Positions 35,333-44,119 of a DNA stretch of 64,000 nt are shown here, piece by piece (position 1 is the stretch's first letter; the number at the start of each line of letters is the position of its first letter). This DNA is from Lysinibacillus sp. PLM2. Its GTDB lineage: Bacteria > Bacillota > Bacilli > Bacillales_A > Planococcaceae. Position numbers and translations under genes: made by a program. The notes beneath the pieces were generated by a model. That model did no database searches and had not been told where the DNA came from. It worked only from the letters and a program-made list of their open reading frames with translations. The stretch spans positions 3,740,001-3,804,000 of the forward strand of contig AP025689.1 in the NCBI GenBank assembly GCA_023168345.1. The letters run 5' to 3'.

Positions 35333-35999
35333 CTAATCCTAACTCTTGATTAATTACTTCCTTTATTGCTTCATAATCAAATGGGTCTTCCATTGTAATT
35401 CCATTGATTTTAATAGTAGGTGTTTGAGATACGTTATGTTTCATAAATAAATCTTTATCAATATTGACTTGTTCCATCGTTAGTTCTTCTTCTAGATCTT
35501 GTCTTAATACTTCTTGATTAATAGATGGATATTCACTAGCAAGTTCAAGTAGTTTTTCTGTAGTTACCCATACGTCATCGTGATTAGCTGCTTCTGGTTG
35601 TGCTGCAAATACTTTTTTGTGGAAATCCCAATAGACTTCTGGATCTTGTTTGTATACAGATTCAGCTCCCAACGAAGCAAGAATAGACTCTTTTCCATGG
35701 AATAAAACGTTTACGTAAGAAAACTTAACATCACCTGTTAAAACATAATCTTCTACGAGCTGAGGATATATCATTTCTCCCCATGCTTTGCATGAAGGAC
35801 ATTTAAAATCCCCAAATTCTACTACAGTTACTGGTGCATCTTCTTCACCTAATAGAGGCTGACCAGTTATATCTACTTCTTGTCTAACGATTTCTGTTTC
35901 TTTAGGGGCTTGATTATTACTTATTACCACGATAGCAGCGATTAATACTACTAACACTAATGTAAGGATTACTGTAAATTTCATATTAAAATATTTCAA
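35319..35999 (-). CDS. bdbD: DsbA-like disulfide-bond protein BdbD
   Basis: A membrane-anchored DsbA-type thioredoxin protein. The anchor is FTVILTLVLVVLIAAIVVI, the active site FGDFKCPSCKAWG and the cis-Pro region SQTPTIKING. It introduces disulfides in exported proteins and is reoxidised by BdbC. TTG 35999 follows AAAGGAG at eight bases; another TTG at 36020 lies upstream of that site and is rejected. First gene of the four-gene thiol-redox operon. Confidence 0.9.
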   Translation of the reverse strand: MKYFNMKFTVILTLVLVVLIAAIVVISNNQAPKETEIVRQEVDITGQPLLGEEDAPVTVVEFGDFKCPSCKAWGEMIYPQLVEDYVLTGDVKFSYVNVLFHGKESILASLGAESVYKQDPEVYWDFHKKVFAAQPEAANHDDVWVTTEKLLELASEYPSINQEVLRQDLEEELTMEQVNIDKDLFMKHNVSQTPTIKINGITMEDPFDYEAIKEVINQELGLDENE

Positions 36000-36357
36000 A
36001 ATCAAAACTCCTTTAACCAATAATAATAATGTTAAGCGTTTTCAAATATATGAATGGTTTACATCTAAACTTAGAATTTATCAGCATAAATCTATAGAAC
36101 CATTCATATGAAAACTAATAAATTTCCCTTTTATCTTAATTTTAATTTATAACTCCAAAATATGAATTTCTATAATACTTCACTCCTTTACATATTCTCC
36201 ATGATTGTAACAAATTCAACAAATTAATCTAACATTTACTTGAATGTTTGATTGACAATTTTGTGTCCTTATTACTTATATGTATTATTTGGGCAATATT
36301 GTTTCAATGAAAGAAGTTGAAGTAGATGATTATATCCAAGTTTATTATTGAGTTATT
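36000..36357. other. Intergenic region, no gene seen
   Basis: About 360 bp between the carboxypeptidase stop and bdbD start. It must hold the bdbD promoter. I see AT-rich DNA with an imperfect inverted pair (CATATATGAATGG...CCATTCATATG, near 36043-36112) but no supported gene. Confidence 0.4.
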
Positions 36358-37536
36358 TTATTTCGAATTAACAATTCTTGTTTTGAAAAAGTAAAAAAAT
36401 AGTGATATAAAAAGAAAAACAACCAAAATAAGATTAATGAAATTTTTACTATCAACCGATTCAATTTCAGAGTCTTTTGTTTTTACGGCATTTACATTTC
36501 CTTTTGATTCCTTATCATTTATTAATTGAAAACTCGCAATCACTTCTTGATTTTCATTTTTTATTTCTAGAATTCCTTCATTCGAAACGTTGTATTTAAT
36601 TGTTTCATTATTTGAAACTGTAAATTTTAGTGTTTCATCAGTTTTGTATTCAGCATTGTTAATTTCATATGATGTTCCTTTTTCTATATTCATTATTTTG
36701 AAATTACTAAAAGCATAGTCAAGTAGATTTACTGTATCCTGATATGCAACATCATCATTTTGGGCGTTCAACGTTACTACAATAACTGATAGGTCCCCTC
36801 TTGTAGCGGTTGTAATTAAAGTAATTCCAGACTCATCAACATAGCCTGTTTTTCCACCAGTTATCCCTTGATATGGAATTTCCCTCATTAATTTATGATG
36901 GGTGTAAAGAGTAGTGTCCCACGACTCACCATCCCATTTCAGCTCTATTGCCCCAAACATTTCGCGAAAAATCTCATTTTTCATGGCATGTTGTGTGATT
37001 TTAGCCAGGTCACGTGCTGTGGTTTTATGCTCTACTTGGTACAATCCATGTGGATTAACAAAATTGGTATTTTGAAGCCCAATTTCCTTTAGATATTGAT
37101 TTAAGTTAACTGCAAATTTATCTACTGTTCCGTCCAAGTGCTCAGCAATTGCGATCGCCGCATCGTTTCCCGAATTAATAAGTAGTCCTTGTATGAGTTT
37201 TTTTAACGGGACTTTTTCACCCTCATCTAAATAAACTCTAGTACCTTCTACTTCTCTAGCATTTTTACTAACTGTCACTATGTCTTCAAGATTTCCTTCT
37301 TCAATTGCATATATAGCAGTTGCAATCTTTGTTAAACTAGCCGGGTTCATCAATTGGTCTGGATTTTTTTCATACAAAGTACGACCCGTTTTCTCTTCAA
37401 TTAATATAGCCGACTCACTTTGAATGCTAGGTTTCTCAATATTCGATTCAGCATATGCTATTGAGTTTAAGAATGCAGTAATTATTATGATTATGATAAA
37501 TGTTATCCCTATTTTCCTCTTGTTGTTAATTGCCAT
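36358..37536 (-). CDS. D-alanyl-D-alanine carboxypeptidase (low-MW penicillin-binding protein)
   Basis: A 392-residue S11 family peptidase that trims the terminal D-Ala of peptidoglycan stems. A signal peptide (GITFIIIIIITAFLNSIAYA) is followed by the SxxK motif in PASLTKIA (S67, K70), SGN in INSGNDAAIA and KTG in ITGGKTGYVDESG. A C-terminal membrane segment (FINLILVVFLFISLFFYFF) anchors it. A two-site TATGCA direct repeat lies about 50 bp upstream, shared with the two-component operon, suggesting metal- or envelope-stress control. Confidence 0.9.
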   Translation of the reverse strand: MAINNKRKIGITFIIIIIITAFLNSIAYAESNIEKPSIQSESAILIEEKTGRTLYEKNPDQLMNPASLTKIATAIYAIEEGNLEDIVTVSKNAREVEGTRVYLDEGEKVPLKKLIQGLLINSGNDAAIAIAEHLDGTVDKFAVNLNQYLKEIGLQNTNFVNPHGLYQVEHKTTARDLAKITQHAMKNEIFREMFGAIELKWDGESWDTTLYTHHKLMREIPYQGITGGKTGYVDESGITLITTATRGDLSVIVVTLNAQNDDVAYQDTVNLLDYAFSNFKIMNIEKGTSYEINNAEYKTDETLKFTVSNNETIKYNVSNEGILEIKNENQEVIASFQLINDKESKGNVNAVKTKDSEIESVDSKNFINLILVVFLFISLFFYFFKTRIVNSK

Positions 37537-37584
37537 ACTTAATTCTCCCCATAATTATTTACCCAATCTATCATAGAGTTTAAA

Positions 37585-37601
37585 TATGCAGAAATTATGC
37601 A
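37585..37601. promoter_or_regulatory. TATGCA direct repeat upstream of the carboxypeptidase gene
   Basis: TATGCAGAAATTATGCA has two TATGCA units 11 bp apart, typical spacing for OmpR-class response regulators. The same pattern occurs upstream of ydhK and of the histidine kinase gene. Confidence 0.6.
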
Positions 37602-37723
37602 ATTAACAATTATGTAATTGATTTTTTAATAATGAAATTATTTATTAAGTAGTTAGTAATATCCGTTATCATTTAAAATAGGAGAAAGCTTAGGAATCAT
37701 AGCTTTCTCCTTAAAAAATATAC

Positions 37724-38305
37724 TTATTCAAAGGATAATTCACTTTCAGTTACCCATTTATGATTTGTTACTGTTTCTCCAGTAGTTGATGTGTAATCCA
37801 CCATGTAAACTGTTGTTTCTTCAGCTGAATCAATTATTGCTATAGCTCCTTCCATACCTGTCATATGGTCCGCATTGATTTTTAATTCTGTTCCTGGTTG
37901 CACAGGTTCATCACCTACACCTTCTAATTCTTCGTGAACCACCCATTTATGATTTGTTACAGGGTCTCCACCGTCTGTAGGTGTGTAGGAGACAGTATAA
38001 ACAGTGGTATTATATGCACCAACAATTGTAGCTTCTGCACCTTCCATTCCTTGCATGTGATCCGCTCGTATAATAGCTTTACTTCCAATAGGGAATGTTG
38101 GGTTTTCTGCAACTTTTAGACCCTCTGGAACCTCGCCCGATCCAGAGTGATTCATGTTCGAGTGATCCATCCCTTGTTTACTTTCATTCGTTCCCTGACT
38201 TGTTTCCAAGACATCATTTTGAGGTGATTCAACATTACCTGAACATGCTGATAGTGTTAATATGGCAGTTAGTGAGATCACTCCAACCGTTATTTTATTT
38301 ACCAT
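37724..38305 (-). CDS. YdhK-like lipoprotein with two DUF1541 repeats
   Basis: A 193-residue lipoprotein: the lipobox is LTLSACSGN, followed by a Met/His-rich linker (GMDHSNMNHSGSG). Two ~60-residue repeats follow, each with xADHMxGMEGA and a C-terminal TNHKWVx. The Met/His content suggests copper or other soft metal binding outside the cell (inference). ATG 38305 follows AGGAGGG. An upstream TATGCA direct repeat links it to the neighbouring two-component system. Confidence 0.85.
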   Translation of the reverse strand: MVNKITVGVISLTAILTLSACSGNVESPQNDVLETSQGTNESKQGMDHSNMNHSGSGEVPEGLKVAENPTFPIGSKAIIRADHMQGMEGAEATIVGAYNTTVYTVSYTPTDGGDPVTNHKWVVHEELEGVGDEPVQPGTELKINADHMTGMEGAIAIIDSAEETTVYMVDYTSTTGETVTNHKWVTESELSFE

Positions 38306-38348
38306 GTTAACCCTCCTATTGTTTTTGAGGTTTATTATAAACAGAAAT

Positions 38349-38365
38349 AATGCAAAAACTATGCA
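38349..38365. promoter_or_regulatory. TATGCA direct repeat upstream of ydhK
   Basis: AATGCAAAAACTATGCA: two units 11 bp apart, 44 bp before the ydhK start codon. Confidence 0.6.
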
Positions 38366-38406
38366 GTGTTGCGTATTTATCTTAATTATTTAGAATTTAT
38401 TATCTT

Positions 38407-39141
38407 TTATATTCCCCAATATGTAATAGTATCGAGTACTCCAATGATTATAAGAATAACCCCAGCAGCTTTTTGGACCCATCTTCCAACTTTCATACTT
38501 TTCTTCATAATGTACCCTTTGATATCAAAATACCAAATAAGGCCAAGAATAATGATTAATGGAACTGATGTAGCAATTCCAAATATTGCTGGTAATACGA
38601 GCCCATAAGAAGTAGAAACAACTGTAGGCATTAACCATACAAAAAATAAAACAAACATGGTTGGACAGAAGGCAAGTGCAAAACTAGCACCTAAAAGAAA
38701 TGAGCCTATTTTCCCCTCTTTTAAACTCGTTGGAATTTGCAAGCTTACTTTATTTAGAAACTTTAATTTCATTATTCCAAGTAACACTAGACCTGTAATG
38801 ATCATTAAAGGCCCAATAATTTTACGGAAAATGGGGAAATACTCAGTTATTCTCGTTTCAAAAGATTGCCCAAAAAGCCATGCGAACAAACCAATAAGAC
38901 TATAAACTACAACCTTTCCAGTAATAAAGGAAATGATTTCTCCCCAATTATTATCCATCCGAATTGTACGATTTCCATATAAGGTAATAGCACTAATATT
39001 ACCTGTCAATTGACAGGGCGCAAATGCTCCAATCAACCCAAGAAGGATTGCAACAATAAATGCTGAATGTTTATAAGAATTCAAGAACATTGAGATCGGT
39101 TCAGTTATGGTTAAACTAAAATCAGACAATATACTATACAT
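38407..39141 (-). CDS. DsbD/CcdA-like (TauE/SafE-type annotated) membrane protein
   Basis: A 244-residue protein with six to seven membrane segments, resembling the DsbD_2 / CcdA-like family. It has cysteine motifs GAFAPCQLTGNISAITLYG in the first core helix and SFALAFCPTMFVLFFVW in the fourth. Members move reducing equivalents or handle copper in the envelope. It follows the CueP-like lipoprotein gene in the same operon, suggesting it keeps that protein's cysteines reduced (inference). Confidence 0.8.
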   Translation of the reverse strand: MYSILSDFSLTITEPISMFLNSYKHSAFIVAILLGLIGAFAPCQLTGNISAITLYGNRTIRMDNNWGEIISFITGKVVVYSLIGLFAWLFGQSFETRITEYFPIFRKIIGPLMIITGLVLLGIMKLKFLNKVSLQIPTSLKEGKIGSFLLGASFALAFCPTMFVLFFVWLMPTVVSTSYGLVLPAIFGIATSVPLIIILGLIWYFDIKGYIMKKSMKVGRWVQKAAGVILIIIGVLDTITYWGI

Positions 39142-39206
39142 TAAACATTCACCCTCAATTTACTTTTTTACAAATATCACAACGAACCTAAGAAGGTTCT
39201 TTTAAT

Positions 39207-39755
39207 TTAAATTAACTGCATTGTTGTAATGCATGTACCATCATTTTTAAAAGTAGAAAACTCAGTCTCTGCCTTCTTTCCTTCATGCTCAATTGTTATA
39301 CGATATGTTTGTTCACGTGGCAACCACAAATCGATAAATCCATTTACTTGTGTTTGTAATGTTTCATCTAAAACCACGTCACCGTTAGAATCCACAATAG
39401 ATACATCGAATTGTTCATTTACCAGTTCTCCTTGGCAACTAGTTAAACTATGTATTTCACATGGATGTGTTTGGTTAATATACGGTGCAATTGAAATGAA
39501 AAATTCATCTTTCGGTAATTCATAAATTACTTCTTGACCGTCATTTTCTGTCACAATCAATCGCTCCGATGAGATAGATGCAGATTTTGCATCTAAAGTA
39601 CGTTCACTATAATTAAGAACCAATTCCTTAATATTGTCTGTTTCTTTTATTTCCGCGTTACTTTCTTCATTTGCATTTTCTCCATCACAAGCAACTAAAA
39701 TTAATGCAGAAAATAAAGATACAGTTAACATTTTAAATTTCAATTTCAATTTCAA
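39207..39755 (-). CDS. CueP-family copper-binding lipoprotein
   Basis: A 182-residue lipoprotein with lipobox ILVACDG. The CueP family hallmarks are PYINQTHPCEIHSLTSCQGE, NGFIDLWLPREQTYRI and CITTMQLI at the end, giving three conserved Cys in the mature domain (CEIHSLTSC and CITT). CueP binds copper in the Salmonella periplasm; Gram-positive members are lipoproteins. It is the third gene of a histidine kinase-response regulator operon. TTG 39755 follows GAGGTGATT. Confidence 0.85.
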   Translation of the reverse strand: MKLKLKFKMLTVSLFSALILVACDGENANEESNAEIKETDNIKELVLNYSERTLDAKSASISSERLIVTENDGQEVIYELPKDEFFISIAPYINQTHPCEIHSLTSCQGELVNEQFDVSIVDSNGDVVLDETLQTQVNGFIDLWLPREQTYRITIEHEGKKAETEFSTFKNDGTCITTMQLI

Positions 39756-39787
39756 TCACCTCATATATATTATTTGGTTGCTCCTTA

Positions 39788-40459
39788 TTAATTCCACTTA
39801 TATCCAATTCCCCAGGCTGTTTTTAAAAATTCTTCTGTAGGAAATTTAGCTTCTCTAAGTTTTTCCCTTAAGTTCCGAATATGTGAGTCAACTGTTCGAA
39901 TATCTGTATCCGCTTCGTAATTCCACGCAATTTCTAATAATTCTTCTCTTGTATATGTTTTCGTGGGTCTAGAAATCAATGCTTTTATAATATTAAATTC
40001 TTTTAAAGTTAGTTGGGCTGTTGAATCCTGATAGTGTAAAGAATAGGTATCACAGTCTAAAGTAAAATCGAAATAAGTAATCGTAGATTTATCAGAATCA
40101 GAAGTCCTTCTCAATAATGCATTTACTCTTGCTACCAACTCCCTTTCATCAAAAGGTTTTGTAATATAATCATCCGCACCAATATTTAACCCATTTACTA
40201 AATCGGCTTTATCCGATCTTGCGGTTAACATGATAATGGGTACATTTGAAAATTCGCGAATTGCTTTACAAACTTCCCATCCATTCATTTCAGGCATCAT
40301 GACATCTAAAAGAACAAGGTCAACTTTTTCCTTCTCGATAATTTCAACAGAATTTATACCAGTTGTTTCCTTAATACACTTCATTCCTAAGGGTAATAAA
40401 AATAATTCAATCAAATCCAACATTCTTTGTTCGTCATCAACCAATAGAATAGTATTCAT
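39788..40459 (-). CDS. OmpR-family response regulator
   Basis: A 223-residue response regulator. The receiver has phosphoacceptor D52 in VLLDVMMPEMNG, acidic D8/D9 (LLVDDE) and K in DYITKPFDE. The C-terminal winged helix contains TLKEFNIIKALI and RTVDSHIRNLREKL. It lies 12 bp downstream of its kinase, the reverse of the common order. It probably binds the TATGCA direct repeats found upstream of its own operon, of ydhK and of the carboxypeptidase gene. Confidence 0.93.
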   Translation of the reverse strand: MNTILLVDDEQRMLDLIELFLLPLGMKCIKETTGINSVEIIEKEKVDLVLLDVMMPEMNGWEVCKAIREFSNVPIIMLTARSDKADLVNGLNIGADDYITKPFDERELVARVNALLRRTSDSDKSTITYFDFTLDCDTYSLHYQDSTAQLTLKEFNIIKALISRPTKTYTREELLEIAWNYEADTDIRTVDSHIRNLREKLREAKFPTEEFLKTAWGIGYKWN

Positions 40460-40471
40460 CTAATCCTACCT

Positions 40472-41827
40472 TTATATCGTTATCCTAAATTCGCTACCTT
40501 CACCCAGTTTACTTTTCACTTCGATTGTTCCACTATGTGCTTCTACTAGTTCTTTTACAACAGCAAGACCTATTCCAGAACCTCCGAATAACCGTGAACG
40601 TGATTTTTCCACTCTATATAATTTCTCAAAGATAAACTCAATTTCATCTAGCGGAATCCCAATACCATTATCTATAACTGAAATAATCGTTTTATTTTTA
40701 CTTTTTTGAGCCTTTAATGACACTTCTGAATGTTGATTTGAATATTTGAGAGCATTATCTAGTAAATTTAGTATTATTTGCTCTAATCGCACTGGGTCCG
40801 CATATACTTGTAAATCTTCATCACATATTAAGTTCAATTTGATATTTTTTATTTCATATGAAGGTATAACGAGTTTACATACATTTTCAAAAAATGATCG
40901 TGCAAAAAAGTGCTCCTTTGAAACAGTAAATGTTGTTTCATCCATTCTCGCCAAATCAAGTAAATTTTTTACTAATTCTCTCATTCTTTCCGATTCTTCA
41001 GCAATTATTTCAAGGTAATGCGCACGTTCCTCTTCTGTTAAACCTTTCCTCATGGCAACTTTTGAATAGCCAATTAAATAGGTAAGTGGTGTACTTAATT
41101 CATGTGAAATGGATGCAAGAAATTCATTTCGTTCATTCTTTAGATGTGCTAAATCTTTTGCCAACTTCTGAATAGAACTAGATAAATCGCCTAGTTCATC
41201 TTTTCCTAAATAAGGTAAACTTACGTTAAAATCACCCTTACTAATTTTCTCAGTTGCCTCTTTCATTCTTAATAATGGTCTTGTAAGTATTTTAGATAAA
41301 ACCGCATATACAATAAATAAAACGATAATACCAGTAACACCAGATATAACAAAATGCATATTTTCACTTTTTACCATTTGATTAATAGAGGCTGTGCTTT
41401 GAAACATAACGACATAACCAGAAGTTCCGTCATTCACATGATAAGGATGTGCACTAACAATATAGGGGGAATTTCTCCAATCTGAAACAACTATACTATC
41501 TTCTGTATTTTCAAGGTTCATAATCAGAGTGTGAAACTCTTCTAGAACACTATCTGATGATCTGTTAATGATTTCTCCTCTGTTATTAGTTATCATTACT
41601 TCTCTGTCTACATTTTCCTCCATCATTACAATGTGCTCAATCGTAGTATTAGAATAATTTTCAACCAGAACATCTCTATGATTGGTGCCATTAGAGAGTA
41701 ATCTTGAAAATTCCTCATTTACTCTGGTATGGATCATATTTTGATGAAGATAGGTCATTAGAAATAACTCCATAATAAACACAACTATAAAAAAGGCAGC
41801 AGCTAATTTTGTAGAGATTTTATTCAA
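40472..41827 (-). CDS. Membrane sensor histidine kinase
   Basis: A 451-residue kinase. Two membrane helices (about residues 8-27 and 159-178) bracket an extracytoplasmic sensor of ~130 residues. HAMP follows, then the HisKA box SISHELSTPLTYLIGYS with H242. The ATPase has N box NLLDNALKYS, G1 DNGIGIP and G2 GGSGIGLAVVKEL. It is the first gene of the operon kinase-regulator-CueP-DsbD-like, which suggests copper or envelope-thiol sensing (inference). Confidence 0.93.
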   Translation of the reverse strand: MNKISTKLAAAFFIVVFIMELFLMTYLHQNMIHTRVNEEFSRLLSNGTNHRDVLVENYSNTTIEHIVMMEENVDREVMITNNRGEIINRSSDSVLEEFHTLIMNLENTEDSIVVSDWRNSPYIVSAHPYHVNDGTSGYVVMFQSTASINQMVKSENMHFVISGVTGIIVLFIVYAVLSKILTRPLLRMKEATEKISKGDFNVSLPYLGKDELGDLSSSIQKLAKDLAHLKNERNEFLASISHELSTPLTYLIGYSKVAMRKGLTEEERAHYLEIIAEESERMRELVKNLLDLARMDETTFTVSKEHFFARSFFENVCKLVIPSYEIKNIKLNLICDEDLQVYADPVRLEQIILNLLDNALKYSNQHSEVSLKAQKSKNKTIISVIDNGIGIPLDEIEFIFEKLYRVEKSRSRLFGGSGIGLAVVKELVEAHSGTIEVKSKLGEGSEFRITI

Positions 41828-41870
41828 CTAAGAGTTCTCTCCTCTCATGAAAAATAGTATAAAAAATAAA

Positions 41871-41887
41871 TATGAAGAATTTATGCA
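41871..41887. promoter_or_regulatory. TATGCA-type direct repeat upstream of the kinase gene
   Basis: TATGAAGAATTTATGCA: two units 11 bp apart, the first with one mismatch, 44 bp before the kinase start; consistent with autoregulation. Confidence 0.55.
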
Positions 41888-42081
41888 GATGTTTAAATTA
41901 TTAACTGTTTATTTATTGCTTTGAAATAATTCTGAACAAAAATTACTTAAAATCTAATAATTTATGATAAAAAAAGAATCCATTTTGTAAAAAGAATAGT
42001 CAAAATAGATTCTAATCTAACAGAGATAAGTATAAGTTTTATTATAAAGTTCAATTATTGTTTATCTGAGATGCTCCACAA

Positions 42082-42103
42082 TTGCGCCCTTTAATGGAAT
42101 AAC
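42082..42103 (+). repeat. Dispersed repeat, partial copy
   Basis: TTGCGCCCTTTAATGGAATA plus AC matches the 3' part of the repeat family seen complete at 42550-42623 and 42990-43061. Confidence 0.6.
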
Positions 42104-42149
42104 TATAATAACCTTAAAATCACTTCATTCTTCTTACACTAACCAGCCG

Positions 42150-42467
42150 TTAATGCAATAATAACTGAGCTTCTATTATGTCGCGTAGGAATGGCATGAC
42201 TACTCCCCCGACGAACAAAGCGATAGCGATGTAAAAGACGGTTCCAGCCATTGGCAGAATCCATTTTTTCTTCTTGAATTGGAACCAGTAATTAACTGTC
42301 CACATGACGAGCAGGAAAACAAGAAAACCGAATGAAAACATGTCAGAGGTAGGGTCTTGGATTGGGGGGCTAATATTTACCACAGAAAAAAATGCAATAA
42401 AACCGATAGCTCCCAATAGGATTAAATTGACAATATGTACGACAATATTATAAGAATTGTTATTCAT
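42150..42467 (-). CDS. Small membrane protein of unknown function
   Basis: 105 residues, four hydrophobic segments (IVVHIVNLILLGAIGFIAFF, FSFGFLVFLLVMWTVNYWF, ILPMAGTVFYIAIALFVGG and a weaker end). ATG 42467 is preceded by GGGGTTGAGAT. No family recognised. Confidence 0.55.
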   Translation of the reverse strand: MNNNSYNIVVHIVNLILLGAIGFIAFFSVVNISPPIQDPTSDMFSFGFLVFLLVMWTVNYWFQFKKKKWILPMAGTVFYIAIALFVGGVVMPFLRDIIEAQLLLH

Positions 42468-42549
42468 TAAATCTCAACCCCAGTCATTTATAGTTCACAA
42501 TTTCCTTTAATATTATCATAATATTTCCAAATTCCTTTAACTAAGTTAT

Positions 42550-42623
42550 TAAATTATATGGACTTTAAACTAAAGAAAGAGCACAATTCTTGTTGCAGAA
42601 TTGTGCCCTTTAGTTGAATAACA
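42550..42623 (+). repeat. Dispersed palindromic repeat, full copy
   Basis: Contains GCACAATTCT / AGAATTGTGC as a perfect stem (42581-42606) followed by CCTTTAGTTGAATAAC. Its core is nearly identical to the one at 51570-51597. It could serve as a terminator for the small membrane gene upstream. Confidence 0.65.
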
Positions 42624-42637
42624 GTTTCGGATAAATT

Positions 42638-42922
42638 TTAAAAAGTTTCTTGTTTATTCGATTTTTTGATGATTATAATTGCACTCATTAACACTGAAAA
42701 AGTAAACACAAATACTGGGATGATAAATTCACTTATATAACTATCTGAAATAAATGAGCCAATTACTAGTAATAAACCAATTATAGAGTAATAAGTTGTA
42801 GCAAATTTAGGATTGTCCTTTAATCCACAAGCTTTGATTAGAGGCTTATACTTCTTTTCATCTTTTACGATTAACATTGCACATACGAGAGAAAGGAACC
42901 CTAGTATCCCTAACATACCCAT
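42638..42922 (-). CDS. Small membrane protein of unknown function
   Basis: 94 residues with three membrane segments (MLGILGFLSLVCAMLIV, TTYYSIIGLLLVIGSFI and IIPVFVFTFSVLMSAIII). ATG 42922 follows AAGGAGGTGG at ideal spacing. No family recognised. Confidence 0.6.
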   Translation of the reverse strand: MGMLGILGFLSLVCAMLIVKDEKKYKPLIKACGLKDNPKFATTYYSIIGLLLVIGSFISDSYISEFIIPVFVFTFSVLMSAIIIIKKSNKQETF

Positions 42923-43306
42923 ACTAAACCACCTCCTTAAAATCTCACCTAAATGTTAACATAGATATCCAGTTTTATTTAAATCTTTTATTCCGTTAAA
43001 TGGCCCTTAAACGGAAAAAGAGCATTTCTTATTAAAGAAATGCGCCCTTTAATAGAATAACTTTGATTTTTCCTCGTTCTTAAAAACCACCTATTTCTAG
43101 TACAACTAACCACCCGTTAATGAAAAAACCTCTTTTAATATATCTCCCTCCCGTGTAACCTTCCAATGTCATGTTCTTTCATAGTAGATTTTGAGGTAGC
43201 TAACATCAAAAATGCAGAAATATTATTGCACTTTATATTTTTATAAGTGTATAATATAAGTATATAATTATATATTTAGAAATGTATTTCTCTTTTTATT
43301 TACTTC
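42923..43306. other. Intergenic region upstream of the ars operon
   Basis: Holds a full copy of the dispersed repeat (42990-43061) and AT-rich DNA presumed to contain the ars promoter. No gene seen. Confidence 0.45.
42990..43061 (+). repeat. Dispersed palindromic repeat, full copy with variant stem
   Basis: GCATTTCTT...AAAGAAATGC stem followed by GCCCTTTAATAGAATAAC. The flank CCGTTAAATGGCCCTTAAAC precedes the stem. The stem differs from the 42550 copy but keeps complementarity, showing compensatory change. Confidence 0.6.
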
Positions 43307-43328
43307 GTATATAAGCAAATACTTATTC
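43307..43328. promoter_or_regulatory. ArsR operator candidate of the arsRDA operon
   Basis: GTATATAAGCAAATACTTATTC shares the core TATATAAGCAAATAYTTAT with an inverted site before the other arsR gene (51356-51380). It lies just ahead of the arsR ribosome binding site. Confidence 0.6.
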
Positions 43329-43342
43329 AAGGAGGTTTCATC

Positions 43343-43675
43343 ATGGATAAATTACTACTAGAAAAGCAGTTAAAAGCTGTTGCCGATTTAAACCGTATTA
43401 AGCTTCTTGCGTGCATGAAAAAGGGGGAAGTTTGTGTCTGTGACTTTGTTGATGTCCTTAAGATATCTCAACCAGCAGTTAGTCAACATCTTCGCAAATT
43501 AAAAGAAGCTGGCATTATTACAGAACGGAAAGTTGGAACATGGAAGCATTATCGACTAGTGGAAGAACAATCGCCTGTTATGAATGGAATTTTAGAACAG
43601 ATCGAACCGATGTCTGTTTGTAACTGTGATACTGGTTGTTGTACGCATATCGAAGTTCAAGTAAGCAACGGCTAA
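43343..43675 (+). CDS. arsR: Arsenic-responsive repressor ArsR
   Basis: A 110-residue ArsR/SmtB winged-helix repressor. The As(III) site is GEVCVCDFVDVL in helix alpha-3, the reading helix QPAVSQHLRKLKEAGI. A Cys-rich tail (CNCDTGCC) may add metal ligands. ATG follows AAGGAGG. It is first of the six-gene arsR-arsD-arsA-HesB-like-arsM-orf operon. Confidence 0.93.
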   Translation: MDKLLLEKQLKAVADLNRIKLLACMKKGEVCVCDFVDVLKISQPAVSQHLRKLKEAGIITERKVGTWKHYRLVEEQSPVMNGILEQIEPMSVCNCDTGCCTHIEVQVSNG

Positions 43676-43752
43676 GTTAAGGATTAATTTCATCTGCATA
43701 TCAACCAGAATTGAAAAGTTTCAAATTACTGAAAATAAGGAGCTGTTATACT

Positions 43753-44103
43753 TTGAAAAAAATCGAAATTTACGAACCGGCAATGTGCTGTTCTACTGGC
43801 GTATGTGGACCATCAATCGACCCTGAACTATTACGAATGTCTTTTGTAATGAATAATTTAAAGAAGGTAAATATAGACGCTGAACGATTCAACTTAACGT
43901 CAGAACCATCAATGTTTGTGGAAAATGAAACAGTTAATTCTTTACTAGCGAAAGAAGGGTTAGAAGCTTTACCCGCTACTTTTATAGATGGTGAATTAAT
44001 TTGTAAAGGTGCTTACCCTACGAATTCACAGTTTTCTAAATGGACTGGGCTTACTGAAGAAGAATTACTACAAAAACCAAAAGTACGCATTTCATTAAAA
44101 TAA
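43753..44103 (+). CDS. arsD: Arsenic metallochaperone ArsD
   Basis: A 116-residue ArsD that carries As(III)/Sb(III) to the ArsA ATPase. The family motif is MCCSTGVCGPSIDPEL (Cys-Cys and a third Cys), followed by the thioredoxin-like core and EALPATFIDGELICKGAYP. TTG 43753 is used since AAGGAGC lies ten bases upstream and it starts the family's KKIEIYEPAM. It is followed by arsA after 16 bp. Confidence 0.92.
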   Translation: MKKIEIYEPAMCCSTGVCGPSIDPELLRMSFVMNNLKKVNIDAERFNLTSEPSMFVENETVNSLLAKEGLEALPATFIDGELICKGAYPTNSQFSKWTGLTEEELLQKPKVRISLK

Positions 44104-44119
44104 AAGGAGATGCATCAAC

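Larger units (their letters stand above)
41828..42149. other. Intergenic region with regulatory site and repeat copy
   Basis: Contains the TATGCA-type direct repeat at 41871-41887 and a partial copy of the dispersed repeat at 42082-42103. No gene seen. Confidence 0.5.

Noticed and set aside
43743-43760. Earlier ArsD start at 43711
   Set aside because: The segment before TTG 43753 does not resemble ArsD, and the ribosome binding site lies just before 43753.
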